From Flavobacteriales bacterium UBA958 (GTDB taxonomy: Bacteria; Bacteroidota; Bacteroidia; Flavobacteriales_D; Crocinitomicaceae), in contig DBCM01000001.1 of assembly GCA_002293045.1 (NCBI GenBank), forward strand, positions 1 to 23,878: a stretch of 23,878 bases of DNA, read 5' to 3'. Shown one piece after another: positions 16,601 through 23,811 of this stretch. Position numbers and translations under genes: made by a program. Numbering within the stretch: the stretch's first letter is position 1; the number at the start of each line of letters is the position of its first letter. A model generated the notes under the pieces. That model was not told where the DNA came from, did no database searches, and saw only the letters and a list, made by a program, of their open reading frames with translations.

Positions 16601-17401
16601 TTATTCGTGCGGAAACTTCAAATCAAGGTTAGTGAGCCCGTGTTCACAAAAATAGTATCCAATTTCTTTCTTTTTTTCAAACATAAGGCGACTTTCGCTG
16701 ATATCCACTTCTCGTTCAGGACGTTCATGAAAAAGGTGGTATTGAATGGCTTTCCATCGTAGGTTGGCAGACTTCATGCCCATGAGGTGGGCGCGATATT
16801 CAATGTCTGTGTCTTCGCCGTATCCGGGTAAAATGTAATCCATATCAAATCCATTGAGTGCTAAGAGGTCTTGTTTGTGCCAACCCATGTTACATCCCAA
16901 TAAGCGAACCCGTTTATTTAATTGCAAAGGTCTTCCCGGGAAATATATTCCCTCTTCAATGCGTTTTGTTTTTTGACGTATTAACCTGTAAAGATTGATT
17001 GTACGTATTCCAAGGGTGCGGACCTGCTCTGAAGTTTTTTGATCGAGATCTAACCTTCTTCCTGCGGTAAAACGTCCCACTTGGATATACGCCCGATGCG
17101 CTGCGACAAACTTGGGGTGTAACACACAGTCCCCATCAATAAAAATTAGCTTTTCATGGCGGGAGAGTAGGATTGCTTTATTAAGTATTCTATTTTTATT
17201 AAATCCCGTGTCCTCCTGATCAATGTGGGTAATACTGAGTGAGCTTGAGAACTTATCAAGCGTTTCCCGGATGGTCGGATCAATCGCATCATGTGCAATA
17301 ATGATTTGTGCAGGAATGATCGATTGCTGACACACGGATTCCATTACACGTTCGAGTGTTTGATAGTCTTTGTAAACTGTAATGATGAGCGAAACAGGCA
17401 T
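16601..17401 (-). CDS. Glycosyltransferase family 2 with galactosyltransferase-like C-terminal segment
   Basis: A 266-residue enzyme when started at the ATG at 17401; the open frame starts at a TTG at 17419. It begins MPVSLIITVYKD, the canonical first strand of GT-A family 2 enzymes. It has the metal-binding DGD at 89-91 (IFIDGDCVLHP), a GCNMGW turn at 169-174, and GYGEDTDIEYR at about 193-203. The acidic pair in that last motif matches the catalytic-base region of family 2/7C enzymes. No membrane helix is seen, so it is probably cytosolic or peripheral. The TATATTTG box 5 bases before the ATG at 17401 supports this start. It follows the YkgJ-type gene almost directly and precedes the large secreted protein. 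Donor and acceptor are unknown. Confidence 0.87.
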   Translation of the reverse strand: MPVSLIITVYKDYQTLERVMESVCQQSIIPAQIIIAHDAIDPTIRETLDKFSSSLSITHIDQEDTGFNKNRILNKAILLSRHEKLIFIDGDCVLHPKFVAAHRAYIQVGRFTAGRRLDLDQKTSEQVRTLGIRTINLYRLIRQKTKRIEEGIYFPGRPLQLNKRVRLLGCNMGWHKQDLLALNGFDMDYILPGYGEDTDIEYRAHLMGMKSANLRWKAIQYHLFHERPEREVDISESRLMFEKKKEIGYYFCEHGLTNLDLKFPHE

Positions 17402-17406
17402 TTGCT

Positions 17407-17414
17407 CAAATATA
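17407..17414 (-). promoter_or_regulatory. Putative -7 promoter box TATATTTG for the family 2 glycosyltransferase
   Basis: Minus-strand TATATTTG matches TAnnTTTG and is followed by AGCAA and the ATG at 17401. It lies immediately after the stop of the YkgJ-type gene, so it would be an internal promoter giving a leaderless mRNA. No -33 TTTG at 17-23 bases is seen. Confidence 0.45.
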
Positions 17415-17419
17415 GGCAA

Positions 17420-17899
17420 TTAACCCATGAGTTGAAAGACAATATCTGCCACTGCAGGACAAATGTCTGCATTTTTTTCAGTGATATCGAGTACCTGATG
17501 CATGTATTTACGATTGGTATGTGGGTATTCCCGACACGCAAGAGGACGATGTTCATAAATGCTGCATTCATTGTCTGCTCCCAGAAAGGAACAAGGGCTT
17601 TTTTGCAACACATAATCAGCATCTTCATCCGTTCGTAAGTATTCGCTTATAAATTTCGATTCCTTCATGCGCAGGTGTTTTGAAATTCTACGAATATCTG
17701 TATTTCTAAAGATGGGCGAGGTTGTTTTACAGCAATTGGCACATTTCAGGCAATCTATTTTTTGAAAGGTACGCTCATGGGCCTCTCGAAATATGGTATC
17801 TAACTGTTTGTGTTTCCTAACTTTCTTTAAAAAGGATTGAATTTCCTTTCTTGAAACGTCGCTTTTATTGAGTAAATCTTGGTATGCGGGGATTAACAT
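17420..17899 (-). CDS. YkgJ-type cysteine-cluster protein (putative zinc or iron chelating domain)
   Basis: A 159-residue protein with eight cysteines in the CxxCxxCC family pattern: Cys50, 53, 56 and 57 (CLKCANCC), then Cys103, 112 and 122 (SPCSFL, NECSIY, LACREYP), and Cys147. The family is predicted to bind a metal, zinc or an iron-sulphur cluster, and its cellular role is not established. There is no signal peptide or membrane segment. The ATG at 17899 is preceded by a near-consensus TAACTTTC (17913-17920), one base off TAnnTTTG. The stop is only 18 bases before the glycosyltransferase ATG and about 38 bases separate it from the DUF3817 gene upstream. Function in this context cannot be stated. 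Confidence 0.87.
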   Translation of the reverse strand: MLIPAYQDLLNKSDVSRKEIQSFLKKVRKHKQLDTIFREAHERTFQKIDCLKCANCCKTTSPIFRNTDIRRISKHLRMKESKFISEYLRTDEDADYVLQKSPCSFLGADNECSIYEHRPLACREYPHTNRKYMHQVLDITEKNADICPAVADIVFQLMG

Positions 17900-17937
17900 G
17901 AAATGGGTGTATGAAAGTTAAGGAAAGGCTAGGGAGT

Positions 17938-18246
17938 TTAATCCAGAAGATTGGGATCCGTGAAGTTGTTTTCGTTGAGATATTTACGCTCAAACCAAAA
18001 GGTACCAAAAGGAATTAAGGACATAAGCCAGCCAATCGCGTAAAATTCAACCGTTCTTTTGAAGCGCACGCCAACGATTAACACCCATAGACAATAGGCA
18101 ATGAAAAGTATTCCATGGGCAACGCCTACGATTTGATTCGGAAGTGGCCAATGCATAATATATTTCAAGGGCATGGTTATCGCGAAGGAGATGTATGAAA
18201 TTCCTTCTGTAATGGCTAGGATTTTTAACGTTTTTAATGGTGTCAT
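17938..18246 (-). CDS. DUF3817 small integral membrane protein
   Basis: A 102-residue protein made largely of three hydrophobic segments. The N-terminal LKILAITEGISYISFAITMPLK and the central VGVAHGILFIAYCLWVL match the DUF3817 family, which has no known function. A polar WFERKYLNEN stretch closes it on what should be the cytoplasmic side. The start is the ATG at 18246, which shares one base with the uvrB stop codon (TGATG on the minus strand). It is therefore almost certainly translated by coupling to uvrB. A GTG at 18249 in the same frame is a less likely start. The link to DNA repair is positional only. Confidence 0.85.
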   Translation of the reverse strand: MTPLKTLKILAITEGISYISFAITMPLKYIMHWPLPNQIVGVAHGILFIAYCLWVLIVGVRFKRTVEFYAIGWLMSLIPFGTFWFERKYLNENNFTDPNLLD

Positions 18247-20249
18247 CACAAGGTTTCTTTTAATTTTTCTAACATGATTATTTGATCTCGAATGGATGCC
18301 GCTAAGATAAAGTCTAATTCCTTTGCAGCGCGTTGCATTTCCTTTTTTAATTGTTTTATTTCTTTTTCAACGGCTTGTATGCTTTGGTATTCGCCTTTCG
18401 CTTCACGCATGTTCTTAGCCTTGTTTCCTTGCTGATAATTGGACTCACGGCTTGCGCTGTTTCTGAGCCCCGCATCGATCGGTTTATTTAAGGGTTGAGG
18501 TGTTAGCCCGTGAGCATCGTTGTAAGCGATTTGGATTGCTCTTCTGCGTTCTGTTTCCTCAATGGTCAAACGCATGGAATCGGTCATTTTATCCGCATAC
18601 ATGATCACTCGACCGTTTACATTTCTTGCTGCTCTTCCTACGGTTTGCACCAATGACTTTACATTACGGAGAAATCCCTCTTTATCCGCATCCAAAATTG
18701 CAACCAATGACACCTCCGGCAAGTCAAGGCCCTCCCTGAGTAGGTTTACACCGATCAAGACATCAAAGGTTCCGATTCGAAGTTCGCGTAAGATTTCTAC
18801 CCGATCCAGCGTATCAATATCGCTGTGGATGTATTGGCAATTTACACCGACTTTCGTAAGGTATTTTTGAAGTTCTTCAGCCATCCGTTTGGTGAGAGTG
18901 GTCACCAATGCGCGTTCATTTAAGGCAACACGGGCCTGAATTTCTTCAATGAGGTTGTCAATCTGAAAGCGGCTAGGTCGGACCTCGATGATGGGATCAA
19001 GTAAGCCGGTTGGACGGATAACTTGTTCAACCATGATGCCCTCGGAGAGCGCTACTTCTAGGGCTGCGGGAGTGGCAGAAACAAAGACACATTGATTCAG
19101 TAATCCTTCGAATTCTTCATATTTTAAAGGACGGTTGTCGATGGCTGCTTGAAGTCTAAATCCGTATTCAATGAGGTTGGTTTTTCTGGCCCTGTCTCCA
19201 CCATACATCCCTTTAACTTGAGGTAAAGTCACGTGGCTTTCATCAACCATCATGAGGAAATCCTCTGGGAAATAATCCAACAGGCAAAAGGGACGCTCAC
19301 CGGGTTGACGATTGTCGAAATATCTGGAATAATTCTCAATGCCCGAACAATAACCGAGTTCTCGAATCATTTCTAGGTCATAGGAAACTCTTTCGTATAA
19401 GCGATTGGACTCTTCCAAGCGTCCCTGTTTTTTGAATTGCTCCACTTGAAACACCAAATCATCTTGAATTTGGTGGATGGCTTGAAGGGTGTTTTCCGGA
19501 CTCGAAACAAATAAATTTGCGGGATAGAGGTTGAGGTCAGTATGGGTTTCGAAAATATGATTCGTAATGGGATCTATGGCTTGAATTCCTTCGATTTCAT
19601 CGCCAAAAAACAATACCCGTACTACGTGGTCAGCATAGGCAAGGTAGATGTCTACGGTATCGCCGGTTACGCGGAACATGCCGCGCTCAAACACGTCTTC
19701 GCTGCGGGTATATAAATTTTCAACCAATCGGTGCAGGAATTTATTTCTAGGAACTTCCATGCCTACATGAATCGGGAGTATGCTTTTCTTAAATTCGTTG
19801 GGGTTGCCAATTCCATAAATGCAAGAAACAGACGCAACTACAATGATATCTCTTCTCCCTGATAGCAGGGCAGAGGTAGCAGCCAAGCGTAGTTTTTCGA
19901 TTTCATCGTTGATAGAAAGGTCCTTTTCGATGTAGGTATTGGTGACCGGTATATAGGCTTCGGGTTGATAATAGTCGTAATACGACACAAAATACTCTAC
20001 GGAATTATTCGGAAAGAATTGTTTGAATTCGGCATAGAGTTGGGCCGCTAAAGTCTTATTGTGCGAGAGAATCAAGGTGGGTTTTTTCACCTGTTCAATC
20101 ACATTAGCCATGGTAAAGGTTTTGCCGCTGCCAGTAACTCCGAGCAAGGTTTGGAAGGTAATTCCTTCGTGGATTCCTTGCACTAATTGACGAATCGCCT
20201 CAGGTTGATCTCCGGTGGGTTGGTATGCTGAAACCAATTCAAAATCCAT
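18246..20249 (-). CDS. uvrB: Excinuclease ABC subunit B (UvrB)
   Basis: A 667-residue protein of normal UvrB length. It starts MDFELVSAYQPTGDQPEAI and has Walker A GVTGSGKT at 37-44, the damage-probing beta-hairpin region YYDYYQPEAYIP near 90-101, the DESHVTLPQ helicase II motif near 337, ATPAALE, and TVGRAARN. A C-terminal UVR motif (about 625-660) contacts UvrC. UvrB verifies DNA damage delivered by UvrA and recruits UvrC for dual incision. UvrA and UvrC are not in the window. A TACCTTTG box lies only 4 bases before the ATG, predicting a leaderless transcript, and no LexA-type operator is evident. The gene lies downstream of the rpsA terminator and is coupled to the DUF3817 gene at its end. 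Confidence 0.98.
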   Translation of the reverse strand: MDFELVSAYQPTGDQPEAIRQLVQGIHEGITFQTLLGVTGSGKTFTMANVIEQVKKPTLILSHNKTLAAQLYAEFKQFFPNNSVEYFVSYYDYYQPEAYIPVTNTYIEKDLSINDEIEKLRLAATSALLSGRRDIIVVASVSCIYGIGNPNEFKKSILPIHVGMEVPRNKFLHRLVENLYTRSEDVFERGMFRVTGDTVDIYLAYADHVVRVLFFGDEIEGIQAIDPITNHIFETHTDLNLYPANLFVSSPENTLQAIHQIQDDLVFQVEQFKKQGRLEESNRLYERVSYDLEMIRELGYCSGIENYSRYFDNRQPGERPFCLLDYFPEDFLMMVDESHVTLPQVKGMYGGDRARKTNLIEYGFRLQAAIDNRPLKYEEFEGLLNQCVFVSATPAALEVALSEGIMVEQVIRPTGLLDPIIEVRPSRFQIDNLIEEIQARVALNERALVTTLTKRMAEELQKYLTKVGVNCQYIHSDIDTLDRVEILRELRIGTFDVLIGVNLLREGLDLPEVSLVAILDADKEGFLRNVKSLVQTVGRAARNVNGRVIMYADKMTDSMRLTIEETERRRAIQIAYNDAHGLTPQPLNKPIDAGLRNSASRESNYQQGNKAKNMREAKGEYQSIQAVEKEIKQLKKEMQRAAKELDFILAASIRDQIIMLEKLKETL

Positions 20250-20253
20250 GGTA

Positions 20254-20261
20254 CAAAGGTA
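20254..20261 (-). promoter_or_regulatory. Putative -7 promoter box TACCTTTG for uvrB
   Basis: Minus-strand TACCTTTG, then TACC, then the ATG at 20249. The start codon is fixed by the family N-terminus, so transcription from this box would begin at or within a few bases of the ATG. A TTGAC lies about 23 bases upstream and could be a loose -33 element. The box is downstream of the rpsA terminator, as expected for an independent promoter. Confidence 0.55.
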
Positions 20262-20307
20262 GGGGAATTAAAAGCAAATACGGTCAACATTGTCCGGCAC
20301 TCAAGTC

Positions 20308-20335
20308 AAAAAAAAAGAGGTCCGAAGACCTCTTT
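20308..20335 (-). terminator. Intrinsic terminator of rpsA
   Basis: On the minus strand a perfect 9-bp stem AAAGAGGTC/GACCTCTTT encloses a TTCG tetraloop and runs into a stretch of T residues (20308-20316 on the plus strand are all A). It starts about 23 bases after the rpsA stop and precedes the uvrB promoter. Stem, stable loop and U-tract all fit a Rho-independent terminator. Confidence 0.93.
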
Positions 20336-20357
20336 AACAAGTTATATTGAATTGGGC

Positions 20358-22175
20358 TTATTCGCCTTTCTCCATTTTTTCTTTCAATCCAGCTAAGGCA
20401 TCTAAATCACCAAGGGTAGATTTCTCGTTTCCTTTGTTGATTGCTTTAACCGCTTCATCGGTTGTTGATCCGGTAGAAGTTTTCTTGGCTCCTCCTGTTT
20501 TGGCTGGTTTAGCAACTGGCGCTGGAGACTCTTGAGTATCATCAAACGTACGCGTGTGAGATAAGACAATTTTCTTAGCTTCCTTGTTAAACTCAATCAC
20601 TACAAAATCCAAGGTTTCTTCTACTTTAGCATTAGAACCATCTGCTTTACGCAAGTGCTTGCTCGGGCAAATTCCTTCAACGCCGTAAGGAAGAGAAACA
20701 ATTCCTGACTTATCTTTCATTTCAGTGATAGTTCCTGAATGTGTTGATCCCTCAGCAAAGGTACCTTCAAATACGTCCCATGGATTTTCTTCTAATTGTT
20801 TGTGACCTAATGAAATTCTACGGTTTTCACGATCGATTTCCATTACAATCACATCAAGCATATCACCAACCTTACAGAATTCTGATGGGTGCTTGATTTT
20901 CTTCTGCCATGACAAGTCGGAGATATGAATTAATCCATCAACTCCTTCTTCTAATTCAACAAATACTCCGAAGTTCGTGAAGTTTCGAACTTTCGCGGTG
21001 TGTTTTGAATCTACACCATATTTGTTTTCGATTTCACTCCATGGATCAGTCATCAATTGTTTGATTCCAAGACTCATTTTGCGTTCGTCACGGTCTAGGG
21101 TTAAAATAACCGCTTCTACCGTATCTCCAATTTTCATGAAATCCTGTGCGCTTCGTAAGTGTTGAGACCAAGACATTTCTGAAACGTGGATTAAGCCTTC
21201 AACGCCTGCTGCGATTTCAATAAACGCACCGTAGTCTGCCATCACCACTACTTTTCCAGAAACTTTATCGCCCACGTTCAAGTTCACGTCTAGTGAATCC
21301 CATGGATGCGGTTGAAGTTGTTTCAAGCCTAACGCAATTCGTTTTTTATCATCATCAAAATCAAGGATTACCACGTTGATTTTTTGATCAAGCTCGAGCA
21401 ATTCTTCTGGATGATTTACACGACCCCAAGAAAGGTCTGTAATGTGAATTAATCCGTCTACGCCACCAAGATCGATGAATACTCCGTAAGAAGTAATGTT
21501 TTTAACAACACCTTCCAATACTTGTCCTTTCTCGAGGCCAGAGATAATTTGTTTTTTCTGCTCTTCAATTTCTGCTTCAATGAGCGCTTTGTGAGATACA
21601 ACGACGTTTCTAAATTCTTCGTTGATTTTCACCACTTTGAATTCCATATTTTTACCTACGTAAACATCGTAGTCACGGATTGGCTTCACATCAATTTGAG
21701 AACCAGGTAAGAATGCCTCAATTCCAAACACGTCTACAATAAGTCCACCTTTCGTACGGCACTTAACATATCCGGTAATGATTTCACCGCTTCGCAATAC
21801 ATCATTCACACGAATCCATGCGCTGTGCATACGAGCGGTGCGGTGAGAAACAATCAACTGACCGGTTCTGTCTTCCTGCACTTCAACGTATACGTCTACG
21901 GTATCCCCAACTTTTAAATCAGGATTGTAACGAAACTCATTGGCTGCAATAACCCCTTCAGATTTGTAACCAATGTTTACGATTACTTCTTTTTTGGTGA
22001 TCATTTCAACAGTACCTTGAATTACTTCTTTTTCGTTGATAGAAGTCAAGGTTTTCTCATACTGATCTGATAACTCAGAACGTTGAATTTGGGTATATCC
22101 GTCTAAGGATAAGGCTTCCCAATCGAAATCTGCACTTCCGTGCGCGGCGATTTCTTTTTTGCTAGTTTTTGCCAT
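20358..22175 (-). CDS. rpsA: 30S ribosomal protein S1
   Basis: A 605-residue protein with six successive S1 (OB-fold) domains at roughly 48-115, 128-198, 216-285, 302-372, 389-460 and 476-545. Domains 3-5 show the strongest consensus (YGVFIDLGGVDGLIHITDLSW, and the related YGAFIEIAAGVEGLIHVSEMSW), while 1, 2 and 6 are more diverged, as in the family. A Lys/Ala/Thr-rich tail follows. S1 binds single-stranded mRNA on the 30S subunit and helps translation initiation, which matters in organisms that rarely use Shine-Dalgarno pairing. It is transcribed alone, from a TACCTTTG promoter through a structured leader of about 90 nt to a strong terminator. The leader suggests autoregulation. Confidence 0.97.
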   Translation of the reverse strand: MAKTSKKEIAAHGSADFDWEALSLDGYTQIQRSELSDQYEKTLTSINEKEVIQGTVEMITKKEVIVNIGYKSEGVIAANEFRYNPDLKVGDTVDVYVEVQEDRTGQLIVSHRTARMHSAWIRVNDVLRSGEIITGYVKCRTKGGLIVDVFGIEAFLPGSQIDVKPIRDYDVYVGKNMEFKVVKINEEFRNVVVSHKALIEAEIEEQKKQIISGLEKGQVLEGVVKNITSYGVFIDLGGVDGLIHITDLSWGRVNHPEELLELDQKINVVILDFDDDKKRIALGLKQLQPHPWDSLDVNLNVGDKVSGKVVVMADYGAFIEIAAGVEGLIHVSEMSWSQHLRSAQDFMKIGDTVEAVILTLDRDERKMSLGIKQLMTDPWSEIENKYGVDSKHTAKVRNFTNFGVFVELEEGVDGLIHISDLSWQKKIKHPSEFCKVGDMLDVIVMEIDRENRRISLGHKQLEENPWDVFEGTFAEGSTHSGTITEMKDKSGIVSLPYGVEGICPSKHLRKADGSNAKVEETLDFVVIEFNKEAKKIVLSHTRTFDDTQESPAPVAKPAKTGGAKKTSTGSTTDEAVKAINKGNEKSTLGDLDALAGLKEKMEKGE

Positions 22176-22263
22176 AAGGCGTTTAAGAATTTGTATTTCA
22201 AAGTGTTCGGCCTTTGAAAGGGTTAATTAATTGGCCGAATTCCGAACGTCGACCCTATTTCAA
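22176..22263 (-). promoter_or_regulatory. Structured rpsA mRNA leader, candidate two-state RNA switch
   Basis: The leader contains CUUUGAAAUA twice (minus strand, 22265-22256 and 22203-22194) and one complementary UUUCAAAG between them (22219-22212). The middle segment can pair upstream, as CCUUUGAAA-UA-GGG with CCCUUUCAAAGG: 12 bp with a 2-nt bulge, arms at 22253-22266 and 22211-22222. Or it can pair downstream: 8 bp with an 8-nt loop, arms at 22212-22219 and 22196-22203. A further 7-bp option pairs UUCGGCC (22239-22233) with GGCCGAA (22212-22206). The upstream hairpin begins at the predicted transcript 5' end. No Shine-Dalgarno is present. That this is an S1-responsive regulator is inference. 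Confidence 0.5.
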
Positions 22264-22302
22264 AGGTGCAAAGGTACACTTAAAATCTAAGATTCCGAAC
22301 GT
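22239..22302. repeat. Direct repeat ATTCCGAACGT flanking the rpsA promoter
   Basis: The 11-base sequence ATTCCGAACGT occurs at 22239-22249 and at 22292-22302 on the plus strand. The second copy covers the -33 region of the rpsA promoter and the first lies in the leader, where its complement includes GUUCGG, able to pair with CCGAAC at 22210-22205. It could be a pair of protein-binding sites or a chance or ancestral duplication. Confidence 0.5.
22269..22276 (-). promoter_or_regulatory. Putative rpsA promoter, -7 box TACCTTTG
   Basis: Minus-strand TACCTTTG fits TAnnTTTG. A TTCG lies 19 bases upstream, one base from the -33 consensus TTTG, which is the best -33 match of the boxes in this window. 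The distance to the ATG at 22175 is 93 bases, so this gene alone has a long leader. Confidence 0.65.
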
Positions 22303-22307
22303 TTGCC

Positions 22308-22892
22308 TTAATTTTCGCTCGGATTTTTGGGGAAATTGGCAATCATTTTGAACTTTGACCCTTGTAATTCCATGCATGTTTTCCAAAGGGTCTCGTACCT
22401 TGATTCAAACACAAGGTGTTTTGGGATGTTGTTGGCTGCGATCCAGCTATGTTCCTTAATTTCTTCTTCCAGTTGCTGTTCGTCCCATCCGCTGTAGCCT
22501 ACAAAAAACTTTAATTGGATGGATTCATAGCCGTTTAATTCCAAATATTCCACTAAGCTATCGAAATCACCACTGAAATAAATGTCGTTGCCACAAGCAA
22601 GAGAATTCGCAATGCGGTCGCCTACATTGTGCAAGAAAAACAGCTGATTTTTAGCAACAGGTCCGCCAACGAACAAAGCTTGGTCTTTTAAGTCAGTTCG
22701 GTCGATAATGTCATGTAAATTAAGGGCCAAAGGGTGATTCAGTACAAACCCAAAAGTACCCTCGGCGTCGTATTGACACAAGTAAACCACCGAACGTTCA
22801 AAGAAGGGGTCACCCTGAAATGGATCGGATAATAAAAACCCTCCAGCTTTTGGTTTTTCAGTGTGTTCAAATATTAAACTAGTCTTTTTCAC
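22308..22892 (-). CDS. yqgE: YqgE/AlgH family protein
   Basis: A 194-residue protein of the YqgE/AlgH family (DUF179) when started at the GTG at 22892. The motif GGFLLSDPF is followed by FFERSVVYLCQYD and TFGFVLNHPL, then FVGGPV near the middle and the FVGYSGWDEQQLEEEI signature toward the end. The structure is known for homologues but the biochemical function is not; Pseudomonas AlgH has been linked to alginate regulation. The open frame extends to 23000 over the divergent ppx gene, which I reject. The GTG start gives the usual 15-residue lead into the GG-LL-S-P motif and lies 14 bases after a TACCTTTG box. No terminator is seen before the rpsA promoter downstream. Confidence 0.9.
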   Translation of the reverse strand: MKKTSLIFEHTEKPKAGGFLLSDPFQGDPFFERSVVYLCQYDAEGTFGFVLNHPLALNLHDIIDRTDLKDQALFVGGPVAKNQLFFLHNVGDRIANSLACGNDIYFSGDFDSLVEYLELNGYESIQLKFFVGYSGWDEQQLEEEIKEHSWIAANNIPKHLVFESRYETLWKTCMELQGSKFKMIANFPKNPSEN

Positions 22893-22906
22893 AGAATGTA
22901 CGCGTA

Positions 22907-22914
22907 CAAAGGTA
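22907..22914 (-). promoter_or_regulatory. Putative -7 promoter box TACCTTTG for yqgE
   Basis: Minus-strand TACCTTTG lies 14 bases before the GTG at 22892. It is only 8 bases from the oppositely directed box of ppx (22923-22930), so the two promoters overlap back to back. It supports the GTG as start because every in-frame codon further upstream would be outside the transcript. Confidence 0.55.
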
Positions 22915-22922
22915 AGGTTTTC

Positions 22923-22930
22923 TACTTTTG
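22923..22930 (+). promoter_or_regulatory. Putative -7 promoter box TACTTTTG for ppx-hisS
   Basis: TACTTTTG fits TAnnTTTG and is followed by TATCT and the ATG at 22936, predicting a leaderless transcript. It fixes the ppx start at 22936 rather than the upstream ATG at 22861, which would lie outside the transcript and antisense to yqgE. Confidence 0.55.
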
Positions 22931-22935
22931 TATCT

Positions 22936-23811
22936 ATGAAGCTAGGTGCAATTGATGTGGGGTCCAATGCCATGCGCGTACTGATAGGGGAGGTAACCAA
23001 ACCTGTTGGGATATGGCATTATTCAAAAATAGCGTATTTAAGACTTCCCGTTCGCTTAGGCGAAGAGGTCTTTGATAAGGGAAAAATTTCCGATGAGAAA
23101 ATTGAAAAGTTTATCGAAGGAATGCGTCTTTTTAAGAATTATCTCGATTTTTATGGTGTTTTGGATTACCGTGCGGTAGCCACTTCAGCGATGAGGGACA
23201 GCTCGAATGCCAAAAAAATCATTCAACGCGTAAAGAAAGAAACCGGAATTACCCTCGAGGTCATCACGGGAAAGGAGGAGGCTGAGTTAGTTTATCTTAC
23301 CTTTCAGTTAATCCCAGATCTTAAAATGAACTATGTGTTGATCGATGTGGGTGGAGGAAGCACAGAAATTACCTTATTTCAAAATAACCGCGTACACACC
23401 GCGCGATCTTTCCAAATCGGCAGTGTTCGTTTGCTAAAAAATAAAGTGTCCAGTACAGCTTGGGAGGAGGTGGCTGAGTGGTTGACCACCGAGGTATTGC
23501 CATTCCATCCTGCTCGAATTTTTGGTTCCGGTGGAACGATCAATAGTGTACACAAAGTACTTGGCAAACAGGATAAATCCCCAGTAGACCTCTCAGAAAT
23601 GAAGTGGCTGCAATCGCAACTCGAACCATTAAGTATAGAAGATCGCATCCACCAATTCAAAATAAAGCCAGACCGAGCGGATGTTATAGGTCCGGCCATG
23701 GAGATTTACATTCAGCTCATGCAGACCTTAGATTTGGAGCAGATTTATGTACCCAAAATGGGGCTGTCCGATGGAATGATGTTAGATTTATACCGAGAAA
23801 AAACACTATGA
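22936..23811 (+). CDS. Ppx/GppA phosphatase domain protein (exopolyphosphatase-like)
   Basis: A 291-residue protein with the sugar kinase/Hsp70 fold signature of the Ppx/GppA family: AIDVGSNAMRVLIGEV at the N-terminus, VATSAMRDSSN near 81-91, ITGKEEAELVY near 110-120, and LIDVGGGSTEIT at about 135-146. A GSGGTINSV motif lies near 197. The size matches the two-lobed catalytic core without the helical domains of the roughly 500-residue E. coli enzymes, as is common in Bacteroidota. It should hydrolyse polyphosphate or pppGpp terminal phosphates in the cytoplasm; which one cannot be told. The start at 22936 is set by the family N-terminus and a promoter box 5 bases before it. The stop overlaps the hisS start in ATGA, so the two are probably coupled. 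Confidence 0.92.
   Translation: MKLGAIDVGSNAMRVLIGEVTKPVGIWHYSKIAYLRLPVRLGEEVFDKGKISDEKIEKFIEGMRLFKNYLDFYGVLDYRAVATSAMRDSSNAKKIIQRVKKETGITLEVITGKEEAELVYLTFQLIPDLKMNYVLIDVGGGSTEITLFQNNRVHTARSFQIGSVRLLKNKVSSTAWEEVAEWLTTEVLPFHPARIFGSGGTINSVHKVLGKQDKSPVDLSEMKWLQSQLEPLSIEDRIHQFKIKPDRADVIGPAMEIYIQLMQTLDLEQIYVPKMGLSDGMMLDLYREKTL

Noticed and set aside
17913..17920. TAACTTTC before the YkgJ-type gene as a promoter.
   Set aside because: One base off the consensus, and the gene can be read from the uvrB promoter; left as a remark under the gene.
22893..23000. 36-residue N-terminal extension of YqgE.
   Set aside because: It lies upstream of the yqgE promoter box and overlaps the well-supported ppx N-terminus on the other strand.
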